A stretch of DNA of 64,000 bases from Gammaproteobacteria bacterium. Lineage in GTDB: Bacteria; Pseudomonadota; Gammaproteobacteria; Steroidobacterales; GCA-2729495. A program made the translations under genes and the position numbers. Under the pieces are notes generated by a model that was not told the DNA's origin, did not search any database, and saw nothing but the letters and a program-made list of their open reading frames with translations. Shown here piece by piece: positions 9,209-17,961 of the stretch (position 1 is the first letter of the stretch; each line of letters starts with the position of its first letter). The DNA is taken from NCBI GenBank assembly GCA_028285245.1, contig JANQPY010000062.1:1-64000 (forward strand), read 5' to 3'.

Positions 9209-10783
9209 ATGTTCAGCAAAAAGAACACCAGCAAGCGCGTGCTGGCAAGCAATGACTCGGAAGCAGATCTGCTGTTGTTGTTGCACGCCACGGGTGTCGG
9301 TATCTGGTCCTTCGATCTGGCATCCAACGCTTTTTGCATAGACGAAACCTGCCGCGAGATGTTCGATGTTGAGCCAGGTGAAGAGCTCAACCTCGAGGTC
9401 GCTCGTGAACGCATTCACCCCGACGATTTGCAGCCATATTTTGAGGCCGTCAACAGCTCGCTGGAAACCGGCGAATCGATGATCGACTACCGGATAGTCC
9501 GGCGGGATGGAACAGTGCGCTTCATGGCAAGCCGGGGCCGCGCGACCTATGGCGTGAATGGAGAAATAACCGGCACCAAAGGCGTTTGCATCGATGTGAC
9601 CGAGCGCAAGCACCTTGAGGACCAGCTCAAGAGCAAAGAAGAACAGATGCAGCACCTGGCAGACGGCGTGCCCGGATTGTTCTCCTACATCGACCGTCAG
9701 TACCGCGTGCAGTTCTTGAGCTCGCAATACCGGGAGATCTTCAACCGCTCGGCAGAAGAAACTATCGGCCAGCATATAGGCGAGCTGGTAGGCGAAGAAG
9801 CTTTCCTGGAGCGCAAGCCACGGTACGACGCGGCGCTGCAGGGCGAGACGGTGCAGGCCGAGGCCACGCGCAGTATGCCGGACGGCAGCGAGTTGCTATT
9901 TACCGTCACGCACGTGCCACATTTTGCCGCGGACGGGACAGTCCGAGGCGTGTTGAGCCTCGCGATGGACATCACCGAGCGGCGCCAGATTGAGCAGGCA
10001 CTTAAGGGTAAGTCTGATGAACTGGAAAGATCCAATCGCGATCTGGAGCAGTTCGCCTATATCGCCTCACATGATCTGAAGGCTCCCCTGAGGGCGATCG
10101 AGGTACTGGTCGATTGGCTGCGCGAGGACTTGCAGGACAACCACACCGGCGACGTGCAGGAAAACCTGGGCCTGCTCAGTCAGCGCACCCAGCGCCTGAA
10201 CAAGCTACTGGACGACTTGCTCGAGTATTCGCGCGCGGGTCGTCAGGTGGGACAGGTGAAACGGACAGATACCCGGGAGATGGTTCAGGACATCGCCACG
10301 CTGCTCTCGCCCCCCGAAGGTATGCAAATTGTGGCCGACGATAGCTTGCCCACGCTAAACACCTATGGCGCCCCGCTCGAGCAGGTGTTGCGAAACTTGA
10401 TAAACAACGCGATCAAACATCATCCAACCCAGGCCGGCAAGGTAACGGTGGAGGCTGTGGATCAGGCTGAGAGCGTGATGTTTTCAGTGACTGACGATGG
10501 CGCGGGCATACCGGAGCAGTACGCCGAAAAGGTCTTCCAGATGTTTCAGACGCTGCAGCCGCGTGACGAGCGCGAGGGCAGCGGCATGGGCCTCGCTGTC
10601 GTCAAGCGGATTATCGAGTGGCAGGGCGGCAGAATCTGGTTTCACCCCGGCCCTGGCAATCAGGGCACGGTGTTTAAGTTTGTCTGGCAAAAGAGTCTGC
10701 CGGATATGGCCTATGACCCCGCCGAAGATCAGGGAACGGATAACGACGATGAGCAGCAACGCAGTCAGCATCTTGCTGGTTGA
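9209..10783 (+). CDS. PAS-PAS sensor histidine kinase
   Basis: This 524-residue cytoplasmic histidine kinase has two PAS domains (about residues 22-135 and 145-265). They are followed by a HisKA domain with phosphoacceptor His288 in SHDLKAPLRAIE and a complete HATPase domain (NLINNAIKHH N box, DDGAGIP G1 box, GSGMGLAVVK G2 box). No membrane segment is seen. The first PAS domain keeps an R-x-DG-x-RF motif of the PAS_3 class. It lies between two response-regulator genes and is the obvious phosphodonor for both. Its 3' end overlaps the next gene by 35 bases. Confidence 0.93.
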   Translation: MFSKKNTSKRVLASNDSEADLLLLLHATGVGIWSFDLASNAFCIDETCREMFDVEPGEELNLEVARERIHPDDLQPYFEAVNSSLETGESMIDYRIVRRDGTVRFMASRGRATYGVNGEITGTKGVCIDVTERKHLEDQLKSKEEQMQHLADGVPGLFSYIDRQYRVQFLSSQYREIFNRSAEETIGQHIGELVGEEAFLERKPRYDAALQGETVQAEATRSMPDGSELLFTVTHVPHFAADGTVRGVLSLAMDITERRQIEQALKGKSDELERSNRDLEQFAYIASHDLKAPLRAIEVLVDWLREDLQDNHTGDVQENLGLLSQRTQRLNKLLDDLLEYSRAGRQVGQVKRTDTREMVQDIATLLSPPEGMQIVADDSLPTLNTYGAPLEQVLRNLINNAIKHHPTQAGKVTVEAVDQAESVMFSVTDDGAGIPEQYAEKVFQMFQTLQPRDEREGSGMGLAVVKRIIEWQGGRIWFHPGPGNQGTVFKFVWQKSLPDMAYDPAEDQGTDNDDEQQRSQHLAG

Positions 10784-11204
10784 AGACGATCGTATCGACG
10801 AAAAGGTGTTCCTGCGCGCTCTGACCAAGGCGCAGATTACCAATCCGGTTGCCGTTGTTCGGGACGGCGCGGAAGCCTGGGAGCGGCTGAGCGGCGGCGA
10901 TGCCTCCAGCGTGCTGCCCCGGCCCGGCGTAATGGTGCTCGATATCAACATGCCGCGGATGAACGGCATAGAGTTGCTGCGCAGAATTCGTCAGCATCCC
11001 GAGCTGCGCAGCCTGGTGGTTTTTGTACTGACCACGTCAAACGACGATCAGGACAAGCTCGAAGCTTACAACCTGAACATCGCCGGCTACATGCTGAAGT
11101 CTGAGATGGGTAGCGGCTGCGCCAAAGCCGTTGAGTTACTCAAAACGTACTGGGACGTTGTCGAACTACCGGAAGACGATACGCGCAAGCAGCTTGTGCT
11201 GTGA
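10749..11204 (+). CDS. single-domain response regulator, Rcp1-like
   Basis: This 151-residue stand-alone receiver has the acidic pair in LLVEDDRID, phosphoacceptor Asp65 in VLDINMPRMNG, the TTSNDD switch region and the Lys in GYMLKSE. The ED-D-R-I-D-E start and the long PRPGVMVLDINMP loop resemble the Rcp1 receivers that partner phytochrome-type and PAS kinases. It lacks an output domain. The ATG at 10749 lies inside the kinase gene, implying coupled translation. It may carry phosphate to another protein or compete with the receiver-GGDEF-EAL protein for the kinase. Confidence 0.9.
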   Translation: MSSNAVSILLVEDDRIDEKVFLRALTKAQITNPVAVVRDGAEAWERLSGGDASSVLPRPGVMVLDINMPRMNGIELLRRIRQHPELRSLVVFVLTTSNDDQDKLEAYNLNIAGYMLKSEMGSGCAKAVELLKTYWDVVELPEDDTRKQLVL

Positions 11205-11316
11205 GCTGAAGTCCCGAGCCTGACGGCGCTCGCAGCAAGCGGATCCGACAGGGCAGAAGGCGGGGGTCGAATCTGGCATCCTTAACGCCCTACGCGGCTT
11301 TCGGGGGCCTCACAAC

Positions 11317-12168
11317 ATGCGCTGGCGAGGCGGCAGACGCAGCACCAATGTTCAGGACCGTCGGCGCGGACCGACCCGGAGGATCGGCGTGGCCGGCGGT
11401 GCCGGCACGCTGATACTGATCCTCATTGCCGTATTCCTTGGTGTAGATCCCACACCACTGCTGCAACAGGTCGCGACGCAGGCGCCCGCTCAGCGCACGC
11501 CACCCCCTGCCACGGGCGGGCCAGCGGATGAACTGGCCGATTTTGTTGCCGTGGTATTGGGAGATACCGAAGACACCTGGAAGCCAATCTTTGCAGCGAA
11601 CCAGCAGCGCTATGTGGAACCGACGCTGGTGCTGTTTAATGGTCAGGTGCAGTCTCGCTGCGGTTTCGCGAGTGCGGCGGTCGGCCCATTTTATTGCCCG
11701 GCGGATCAACAGATCTATCTCGACCTGAGCTTCTTCAGAGAACTGCAACAGCGGTTTGGTGCGCCGGGGGATTTCGCGCAGGCCTATGTGATCGCCCATG
11801 AGGTAGGCCACCATGTGCAGAACCTGCTGGGCATTGCTGCGCAGGTAAGACAACGTCAACAGGGCCTGAGTCAGGCGCAAGCGAACGCCTTATCTGTCCG
11901 GCAGGAGCTGCAGGCAGACTGCTTCTCCGGCGTGTGGGCACGCCGCGCAGACCAGGCCCGCAACATTCTGGAGCAGGGAGACCTGGAAGAGGCCCTCGGT
12001 GCCGCATCGGCGATTGGCGATGACCGGCTGCAAAAGCAGTCGCGTGGCTATGTTGTGCCCGATTCATTCACCCATGGCAGTTCCGCTCAGCGACAGCGCT
12101 GGTTCCTGCGTGGCATGGAAACCGGTGATCCGGCTGCCTGCGATACGTTTGCTGCCGATACCCTTTAG
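11317..12168 (+). CDS. ypfJ: YpfJ-family zinc metalloprotein (Zn_peptidase, PF04228-like)
   Basis: The 283-residue protein has a basic cytoplasmic N-terminus, one transmembrane helix (about 25-43) and an extracytoplasmic domain with the HEVGHH zinc motif at 161-166. The further acidic ligand candidate is in the RQELQADCFSGVWA block. This is the neutral zinc metallopeptidase family typified by E. coli YpfJ; its substrate is unknown. The conserved Cys residues in QSRCGFASAAVGPFYCP suggest an oxidised, periplasmic domain. Length and layout are normal for the family. Confidence 0.92.
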   Translation: MRWRGGRRSTNVQDRRRGPTRRIGVAGGAGTLILILIAVFLGVDPTPLLQQVATQAPAQRTPPPATGGPADELADFVAVVLGDTEDTWKPIFAANQQRYVEPTLVLFNGQVQSRCGFASAAVGPFYCPADQQIYLDLSFFRELQQRFGAPGDFAQAYVIAHEVGHHVQNLLGIAAQVRQRQQGLSQAQANALSVRQELQADCFSGVWARRADQARNILEQGDLEEALGAASAIGDDRLQKQSRGYVVPDSFTHGSSAQRQRWFLRGMETGDPAACDTFAADTL

Positions 12169-12251
12169 AATTCCGCAGCGCACCAGGGGCCGCATGACGG
12201 CTTGCTGTGCGAGTTAAATACGGCGCCCGCCTGACCGTTGCAAAGATTGCT

Positions 12252-13331
12252 ATGAATGTCTTGCTTTACAGGAAAACCGTGACGCTCACCGGGGGTGCGG
12301 GACAACTCATGCTGGCTCAGGCCCGGCGTCTGCGTACGGCCGGCCAGCCAGTCCAGATCGCGTGCCAGCGCGGCTATTTCCGTTTCTTTATGCGCAGCGG
12401 CTGGCCAATTAAGAAGCTGACCAACGGACAGGTTGTGGCGCTGAATGAGCAACCGAATACCGTTGTGGTGGACCACGGCATGGAACTGCCGGGGGCAGAC
12501 GTTGTGTTCGTCCACAATCTGCACGGAGAAGCCAACTTGTTTCTACGCCTGGATGAGCTAAAAGAGCGGATTGCCCAGGAAATCGACTTTTTCTCGCAAC
12601 TGAGCCCGGACACCCTGATCGTCGCTAATTCGCGCATGGTGAAAGAGGGTTTGGTTCGTCACTTCCGCGTGCCCGAAGACCAGATCGTCGTGCATTACCC
12701 AGGTTATCGCTCGGATAGATTCTGCGCCGACCTCGCGGATAAGTATCGTGCCGCCGGACGGGAAGCACTGAAGCTTGATGCAGACACACCGCTCGCCGGC
12801 TTTGTCACCTCGGGCGACCTCTACAAGCGCGGTCTGGATGTTTTCCTTGATGCCGCCGAGCAGATTCTCACTACCGTGCCCGATGCGCGATTTCTCATCG
12901 TTGGCGCCAAGAAGCTGCCCGAATGGGCGGCAGAACATCGGCTGTTTAGCTCTGGCATCGCGATCTACCGGCCGCGCGGCGCACGGCCGCAGCCGTGGAT
13001 GGCTGCGCTCGACGTATTCCTGTACCCCGCCAGGTATGAAGAATTCGGCATTGTCATTTCGGAGGCCCGCGCGCTGGGCGTGCCAATAGTGACGTCTCGT
13101 CGGGTGGGCGCCACGGAATGTCTACCAAAGGAATACGGTGACTGGCTGTTGACAGCACCTGAACCGGACGCGCTGGCGTCGCGGACAGCTACCCTGCTTC
13201 GCGACCCGACTATGCGAAATCAGCTCGCCGCAGCCGGGCAGCGCGAGATCAAAACCCTCGATCATCATCACTATGCTGACGCCACTATGGCCACGATTCT
13301 TCGCCGGCAGCCAGAGGTGGTCCCCGGCTAG
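12252..13331 (+). CDS. glycosyltransferase, GT4-like
   Basis: The 359-residue protein has a GT-B fold typical of the GT4 family. The N-terminal half contains a Gly-rich acceptor loop (TLTGGAGQL), and the C-terminal half contains the donor-site E-x7-E motif (YEEFGIVISEA). The sugar and acceptor are unknown. It is not linked to the large polysaccharide locus and precedes the ATP-grasp/alpha-E genes by 81 bases, so it may belong with them. ATG 12252 is preferred over a GTG at 12207, because homology to GT4 proteins starts at MNVLLYR. Confidence 0.82.
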   Translation: MNVLLYRKTVTLTGGAGQLMLAQARRLRTAGQPVQIACQRGYFRFFMRSGWPIKKLTNGQVVALNEQPNTVVVDHGMELPGADVVFVHNLHGEANLFLRLDELKERIAQEIDFFSQLSPDTLIVANSRMVKEGLVRHFRVPEDQIVVHYPGYRSDRFCADLADKYRAAGREALKLDADTPLAGFVTSGDLYKRGLDVFLDAAEQILTTVPDARFLIVGAKKLPEWAAEHRLFSSGIAIYRPRGARPQPWMAALDVFLYPARYEEFGIVISEARALGVPIVTSRRVGATECLPKEYGDWLLTAPEPDALASRTATLLRDPTMRNQLAAAGQREIKTLDHHHYADATMATILRRQPEVVPG

Positions 13332-13412
13332 GTCACGCCTGGAGTCCCTTGGGCGTCGCCATGCAGGGATTCTGCTTGTTAAGCTGGGCAGATAGCCGAG
13401 CGATGCGCAAGC

Positions 13413-14855
13413 ATGAACTTTGACTGGTCCAGCTACGATCCCGGCAAGGGATACGATGAACTACTCGCAGCACCCGGTGCCGCACGCGCGGCTTCTGCCG
13501 GCCTGATCAGCTATCTGGAATCGCTCGGCAGCGATGTGTTGCAGCAACGGCAGCAAGCCGCCGAGCGCGCCATCGTTGAGATGGGTATTACCTTCACTGT
13601 TTACACCGAGGGCCGCAACATCGATCGCGCATGGCCGTTCGATATTGTGCCCCGCGTGATTGACGCGGCTGAATGGGACACCATTGCCGGCGGGCTTGAA
13701 CAGCGCCTGCGCGCGCTCAATATGTTCATCGACGATGTGTACCACGACCGGCGCATCGCCAAGGACAAGATCGTTCCTGCTGAGCTCATTGAGTCATCGG
13801 TGAACCTGCTACCCGCATGTCAGGGCGCAAGCCCCGCGCACGCTGTCTGGGCGCATATCTGCGGCACGGACCTGATACGCGATGCTGACGGCACCATCTA
13901 CGTACTGGAAGACAATTTGCGGGTTCCCTCTGGCGTGTCCTACATGCTGGAGAACCGCGTGGTGATGAAAGAGGTCTTTGCTGAGATTTTTGCGCGGCAG
14001 AGTATCCGTCCGGTCGATGACTACCCTTCAGCGCTGTTCGACACACTAACCTCTCTCTCGCCAAGGCCGGGCGACGAGCCGGAAGTCGTTGTGCTAACGC
14101 CTGGCATCTACAACTCTGCTTATTTTGAGCATGCATACCTCGCGCAACGCATGGGAGCAGAACTCGTTGAGGGCCGGGACCTGATCGTCGGCGACGATGA
14201 CTGCGTATACATGCGGGCGGTCTCGGGACTCGAACGGGTCGACGTGATCTATACGCGCGTCAACGCTGAGTTTCTGGATCCGGAGACATTGCGGCCAGAC
14301 TCGGTTCTGGGTGTACCGGGGCTGATCAGGTCTTGGCGTGCCGGCAATATCGCTATCGCGAATGCACCCGGCACCGGCGTCGCCGACGACAAAGCCGTTT
14401 ACAGCTACGTACCGGACATGATCCGCTATTACCTGTCTGAAGAGCCGATCATCCAGAACGTACCCACCTATCTGTGCTCAGATCCGAAGAGCCTTGACTA
14501 CGTCACTGCCAACCTGGACAAACTGGTAGTGAAGCCGGCCAACGAATCCGGCGGCTACGGGATGCTGATGGGACCCTACGTGAGCCAGGCTGAGCGAGAC
14601 GCATTCCGCGAGAAGCTGCGTGCTGATCCGCGTAACTACGTTGCTCAGCCGGTGATCAGTTTATCCACCGTGCCAACCATCAGCGGCGAAAACTTGGCGC
14701 CTCGCCACGTGGACCTGCGACCTTTCATTCTGCAGGGACAGGAATCATTCGTGACGCCCGGCGGCCTCACCCGGGTCGCCCTGGTGGAAGGCAGTCTGGT
14801 AGTGAATTCGTCGCAGGGCGGCGGCAGCAAAGACACCTGGATCGTGGACGCCTGA
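13413..14855 (+). CDS. circularly permuted ATP-grasp protein (CP_ATPgrasp type, COG2308)
   Basis: This 480-residue protein belongs to the circularly permuted ATP-grasp family formerly called DUF404/DUF407. Such enzymes are predicted to be peptide-forming amidoligases. Visible landmarks are the GITFTVY start region, RAWPFDIVPR, the VYVLEDN-like acidic motif (IYVLEDNLRVPSGVSYMLENR), DKLVVKPANESGGYGML, and the C-terminal PRHVDLRPF block. Its immediate partners are the alpha-E protein and, further on, the Anbu peptidase; this combination was noted in comparative genomics of amidoligases. Substrate and product are not known. Start ATG 13413. Confidence 0.92.
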   Translation: MNFDWSSYDPGKGYDELLAAPGAARAASAGLISYLESLGSDVLQQRQQAAERAIVEMGITFTVYTEGRNIDRAWPFDIVPRVIDAAEWDTIAGGLEQRLRALNMFIDDVYHDRRIAKDKIVPAELIESSVNLLPACQGASPAHAVWAHICGTDLIRDADGTIYVLEDNLRVPSGVSYMLENRVVMKEVFAEIFARQSIRPVDDYPSALFDTLTSLSPRPGDEPEVVVLTPGIYNSAYFEHAYLAQRMGAELVEGRDLIVGDDDCVYMRAVSGLERVDVIYTRVNAEFLDPETLRPDSVLGVPGLIRSWRAGNIAIANAPGTGVADDKAVYSYVPDMIRYYLSEEPIIQNVPTYLCSDPKSLDYVTANLDKLVVKPANESGGYGMLMGPYVSQAERDAFREKLRADPRNYVAQPVISLSTVPTISGENLAPRHVDLRPFILQGQESFVTPGGLTRVALVEGSLVVNSSQGGGSKDTWIVDA

Positions 14856-14871
14856 GGACGGGTTCAACAGC

Positions 14872-15813
14872 GTGTTATCTCGAGTCGCAGAACGAGTCTA
14901 TTGGATTGGCCGCTACATCGAGCGGACCGAAAGTACGGCACGTCTGCTGCTGGTCTACTCGGGTTTGCTGCTCGATCTGCCACCGAGCGTGGGCATCAGC
15001 TGGCGCAATGTCTGCTCGATAATGGGCTACGACGATCCGCCGCTGCCCCCGGGCGACACGACGCGCGAGCAGGTCCTGGGCTTTCTGGTGGCAAACCCTG
15101 GCAACCCAAGCTCGCTGCTCCGATCTATCGAGCAGGCGCGCGAGAATGCCCGGACCACGCGAGAGATCCTGCCTTCAAAGGTATGGCGGGCATTGAATGA
15201 GCTGCAGCTATTTGGCCGCAGCAAACTCACCGACACGGACACTGCCCCCAGGCTGGAAGATCTTGACGACATCATCGAGCGTTGCCAGCTCATCAGCGGT
15301 CTGGTGACAGGCACGATGAGCCGGGGCGTTCCCTATCGTTTCCTTAAGCTGGGCCAGGATCTCGAACGCGCGGACATGTCGAGCCGGATTATTGATGTGG
15401 GCGCCCAGTCTCTGCTCAGCAGCGACGGCCGTCTGGGAGGCTACGAAAACTCTCTTTGGATTACCGTGCTGCGTTCGCTGAGTGCCTATCAGATGTACTG
15501 CCAGTCGGTCCGGCGGCGAGTGATTGGGAGTGATGTCATCAACTTCCTCCTCAAGGACAAGCAGTTTCCGCGCTCAATTTATTACTGTCTGAACGCCGTG
15601 CGAACCTCACTGGGTAAGCTGCCTAATCACGATGGCTGCCTGGTGCCGTTGACTGCCGGCGGTGAGCGGGTGACCGACGCTAAGGTCCGCGAGCTTGATG
15701 TGGCTGCAATCCGGCGACTCATGGACGAGTTACAACGGGACATCGGCAATGTCCACAACGCGGTGGTGGCGAGTTGGTTCCAGCCAGAAGCCCACTCCAG
15801 CGCAGCAAACTAG
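14872..15813 (+). CDS. alpha-E domain protein (DUF403, COG2307)
   Basis: The 313-residue, mostly helical protein starts with the family signature MLSRVAERVYWIGRYIER. Internal SRGVPYRFLKLGQDLERADM and the late PRSIYYCLN motif are also typical of alpha-E proteins. The family has no established biochemical activity; it nearly always accompanies the permuted ATP-grasp protein and may act as its partner or scaffold. It starts with GTG 17 bases after the ATP-grasp stop, so the two are co-transcribed. Length is normal for the family. Confidence 0.92.
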   Translation: MLSRVAERVYWIGRYIERTESTARLLLVYSGLLLDLPPSVGISWRNVCSIMGYDDPPLPPGDTTREQVLGFLVANPGNPSSLLRSIEQARENARTTREILPSKVWRALNELQLFGRSKLTDTDTAPRLEDLDDIIERCQLISGLVTGTMSRGVPYRFLKLGQDLERADMSSRIIDVGAQSLLSSDGRLGGYENSLWITVLRSLSAYQMYCQSVRRRVIGSDVINFLLKDKQFPRSIYYCLNAVRTSLGKLPNHDGCLVPLTAGGERVTDAKVRELDVAAIRRLMDELQRDIGNVHNAVVASWFQPEAHSSAAN

Positions 15814-15828
15814 AACAGGTCCAGAGCC

Positions 15829-16800
15829 GTGCGTAATTTTTTCTGCGATTGTGGGCAACGCCTGTTCTTTGAGAATACGAGCTGCCATAGCTGCGGTTCG
15901 AAGGTCGGTTTTTTCCCCAATGAGCTGAATCTCGTCACGCTGAATAGCCGGCCGGACCTGAAGCCGTGCGCTAATCGCGAGCCGCATGCGGTGTGCAACT
16001 GGGTTACGTCTGCCGAGGACCCTCAATCACTGTGCCGGGCCTGCCGTCTCAACGAAGTGATACCCAATCTCACGCAGCCAGAGAACGCATTGTTATGGAC
16101 CCGGCTCGAAACAGCCAAGCGGCGCATGCTCTACTCGCTGTTGTGCCTCGACCTGCCCTTTGAGGCCAACGAGCCGGGGGGCCGCTCGCTCCGCTTTCGC
16201 TTTCTCGAGGACCAGCGCCGCAACCCCGAGGTACTGGAGCCGTTTGTTATGACCGGGCATATCGCGGGCACGATCACGATCAACCTGGCCGAGGCGGACG
16301 ATGCCGAGCGTCATGCTGTGCGCGAACAAATGCAGGAGCGATACCGGACGCTACTAGGCCACTTTCGTCATGAGGTGGGGCACTACTTCTTCCCAAGCCT
16401 CGTCGTGGAAGCAGACCTCCTGGAGGACTTCAGAGTGTCTTTTGGCGACGAACGGCAGGACTATGTGCAAGCCATCGACAAGCACTATCAGACACAGGCA
16501 GGCTCAGACTGGCATGCCAACTACGTAAGCGCCTACGCATCGGCACATCCCCACGAAGACTGGGCAGAAACGTTCGCACACTATCTGCACATCACGGATG
16601 CTCTGGAGACTGCTGAGGCGGCTGGACTGGTTACGTCAGCTGAGGATATTGAGACCGGGGCGATCCGGAGATGGATGTCACTGGCGGTGACCCTGAATGA
16701 GCTAAACCGCAGCCTCGGAATCGATGATCCCTATCCTTTTGTCCTCACTCAGCCGGTAGTCCGGAAACTGGAGCTCGTCAATCGCCTTGTGCGTCGATGA
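15829..16800 (+). CDS. putative zinc-binding metallopeptidase with N-terminal zinc ribbon (PF15887-like)
   Basis: The 323-residue protein begins with a zinc ribbon (Cys6, Cys8, Cys19 and Cys22 in FCDCGQRLFF and CHSCGSK) and a second Cys cluster (CRACRLNEVIPNL). The catalytic zinc motif is HEVGH at 181-185, and a downstream HEDWAETFAHYLH region supplies the expected acidic ligand. This matches the family of predicted metallopeptidases with unknown substrate. The start is GTG 15829, 16 bases after the alpha-E stop. Its 3' end overlaps the convergent Anbu gene by 23 bases. It occupies the place where related loci often carry a transglutaminase-like protein. Confidence 0.85.
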   Translation: MRNFFCDCGQRLFFENTSCHSCGSKVGFFPNELNLVTLNSRPDLKPCANREPHAVCNWVTSAEDPQSLCRACRLNEVIPNLTQPENALLWTRLETAKRRMLYSLLCLDLPFEANEPGGRSLRFRFLEDQRRNPEVLEPFVMTGHIAGTITINLAEADDAERHAVREQMQERYRTLLGHFRHEVGHYFFPSLVVEADLLEDFRVSFGDERQDYVQAIDKHYQTQAGSDWHANYVSAYASAHPHEDWAETFAHYLHITDALETAEAAGLVTSAEDIETGAIRRWMSLAVTLNELNRSLGIDDPYPFVLTQPVVRKLELVNRLVRR

Positions 16801-17539
16801 GCCGGATCTGCGGTCGCGCCACCGGCAACTCCGGCAGCCGATCAAAAGCCTCGCGCAAACGTTCGTGCCATGCCTCACGCAACTCAGCGAGATAGTCATC
16901 GTCTTCGTTCAAACGCAGATACTGGCCGCCATCGAAACTGTCTGCAGCACAGATCAACAGCTCAATCGGCGGACCAACGGAGACATTGCTGCGCATGGTG
17001 GAATCCATGGAGACTAGCGCGCAGCGGGCAGCGTTCTCAAGCGAAAGGTCCGGCACGACAATGCGATCGAGGATCGGCTTTCCGTACTTCAAATCACCGA
17101 TCTGAAGATACGGCTTCCGCCGGGGCGGCCGAATGTAGTTGCCTTCCGGATAAATCATAAACACCTGGTGGCGGCGACCGCGAATCTGTCCCGCCAGAAT
17201 GAAGCTCGCTGAAGGATCGAAGGCCGGGTCTTTTTGTTCAGCGTGTTTCTGCTGTTCAGCGACGCTCAGGTCGCCCAGATACTCGGCCGCCTCCGCCAGC
17301 GACGCAACTGAATCAAGATTAATGCCCGTGCCATTCTCAATGTCGCGCTTGAGCTGACGAACTACCGCCTGGGTGGTAGCCAGGTTGCCAGCCGATAACA
17401 CCGTGAAGCTTCTGTCGGCAGCGGTCGAGATGCGGTGCATCTTGCTGTAGGTGCTGACGTGGTCGACCCCCGCGTTCGTGCGCGAGTCCGAGGCGAGCAC
17501 CAAGCCGTTCTCGACCTCAATGCCGATGCAATATGTCAT
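16778..17539 (-). CDS. Anbu, proteasome-like Ntn-hydrolase (COG3484)
   Basis: The 253-residue protein is the bacterial ancestral beta-subunit homologue Anbu. It begins MTYC, so Met removal would expose Thr as the N-terminal nucleophile. The SDSRTNAGVDH segment, KMHR and LSAGNLATTQ follow in the order seen in proteasome-fold peptidases. Anbu forms open rings rather than closed barrels, and its substrates are unknown. It is convergent with the ATP-grasp/alpha-E/metallopeptidase genes, overlapping the last by 23 bases, which fits its known genomic association. An AAGG precedes the ATG by about four bases. Length is typical. Confidence 0.93.
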   Translation of the reverse strand: MTYCIGIEVENGLVLASDSRTNAGVDHVSTYSKMHRISTAADRSFTVLSAGNLATTQAVVRQLKRDIENGTGINLDSVASLAEAAEYLGDLSVAEQQKHAEQKDPAFDPSASFILAGQIRGRRHQVFMIYPEGNYIRPPRRKPYLQIGDLKYGKPILDRIVVPDLSLENAARCALVSMDSTMRSNVSVGPPIELLICAADSFDGGQYLRLNEDDDYLAELREAWHERLREAFDRLPELPVARPQIRLIDAQGD

Positions 17540-17561
17540 ACAGCCTTTCCGACAAGAAAAC

Positions 17562-17711
17562 TGGAGCGGGTGATGGGAATGACTCGGGCCATCCCTGGCC
17601 CTCGCCCTCGCTTCGCGAGGGTCGTCGCGCTTCGCGCGCGCTCCAAATCGTCCATCCTAACGATTTGTCAAACATCGTGTTTGTGTGGGTTCGATCCCCA
17701 TCATTCTCACG
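17562..17711. repeat. palindromic repeat element bounded by tRNA-Gly tail copies
   Basis: Bases 17562-17580 repeat exactly the 19 bases that form the 3' end of the nearby tRNA-Gly (17734-17752). At the other end, on the opposite strand, 17685-17703 resembles the tRNA T arm (GTGGGTTCGAT then CCCATCA) with one difference. Between them lie three hairpins: CCCTCGC/GCGAGGG (17605-17621), CGCGC/GCGCG (17626-17638) and AAATCG/CGATTT (17645-17666). This is a non-coding, REP-like structure. It could be a tRNA-tail-derived mobile repeat; no gene is inside. Confidence 0.6.
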
Positions 17712-17733
17712 TCCGTAGGAGCAAGCTAATAAA

Positions 17734-17807
17734 TGGAGCGGGTGATGGGAATCGAACCCACGTCATCAGCTTGGGAAGCTGAGGTTCTACCATTGAACTA
17801 CACCCGC
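17734..17807 (-). tRNA. tRNA-Gly (anticodon CCC)
   Basis: The minus strand encodes a 74-nt tRNA with a GCGGGTG acceptor stem, a short D arm (GTTCAATGGTAGAAC), an anticodon stem TCAGC/GCTGA with loop TTCCCAA placing CCC at 34-36, a GTTCGATTC T loop and an encoded CCA. It reads glycine GGG codons. Part of its 3' end is duplicated 172 bases downstream at the edge of a palindromic repeat. Confidence 0.96.
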
Positions 17808-17961
17808 CTGGCGTTAGAGCGGCCAATGATAACAAGCAATCGAACTCCAGAGGTTTTTGGACAATTCACGAGGGCCTCATTTCTTGTTGTCCGATATGAT
17901 ACTTGGATGCTATGTCCATCAGTCTCACCGAGCGCGCCAACGCTGTTTCACGGATGTCTAA

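Noticed and set aside
11205..11316. Possible small RNA or terminator between the receiver gene and ypfJ
   Set aside because: The 112-base gap has GC-rich stretches but no stem with a T run and no promoter-like pair.
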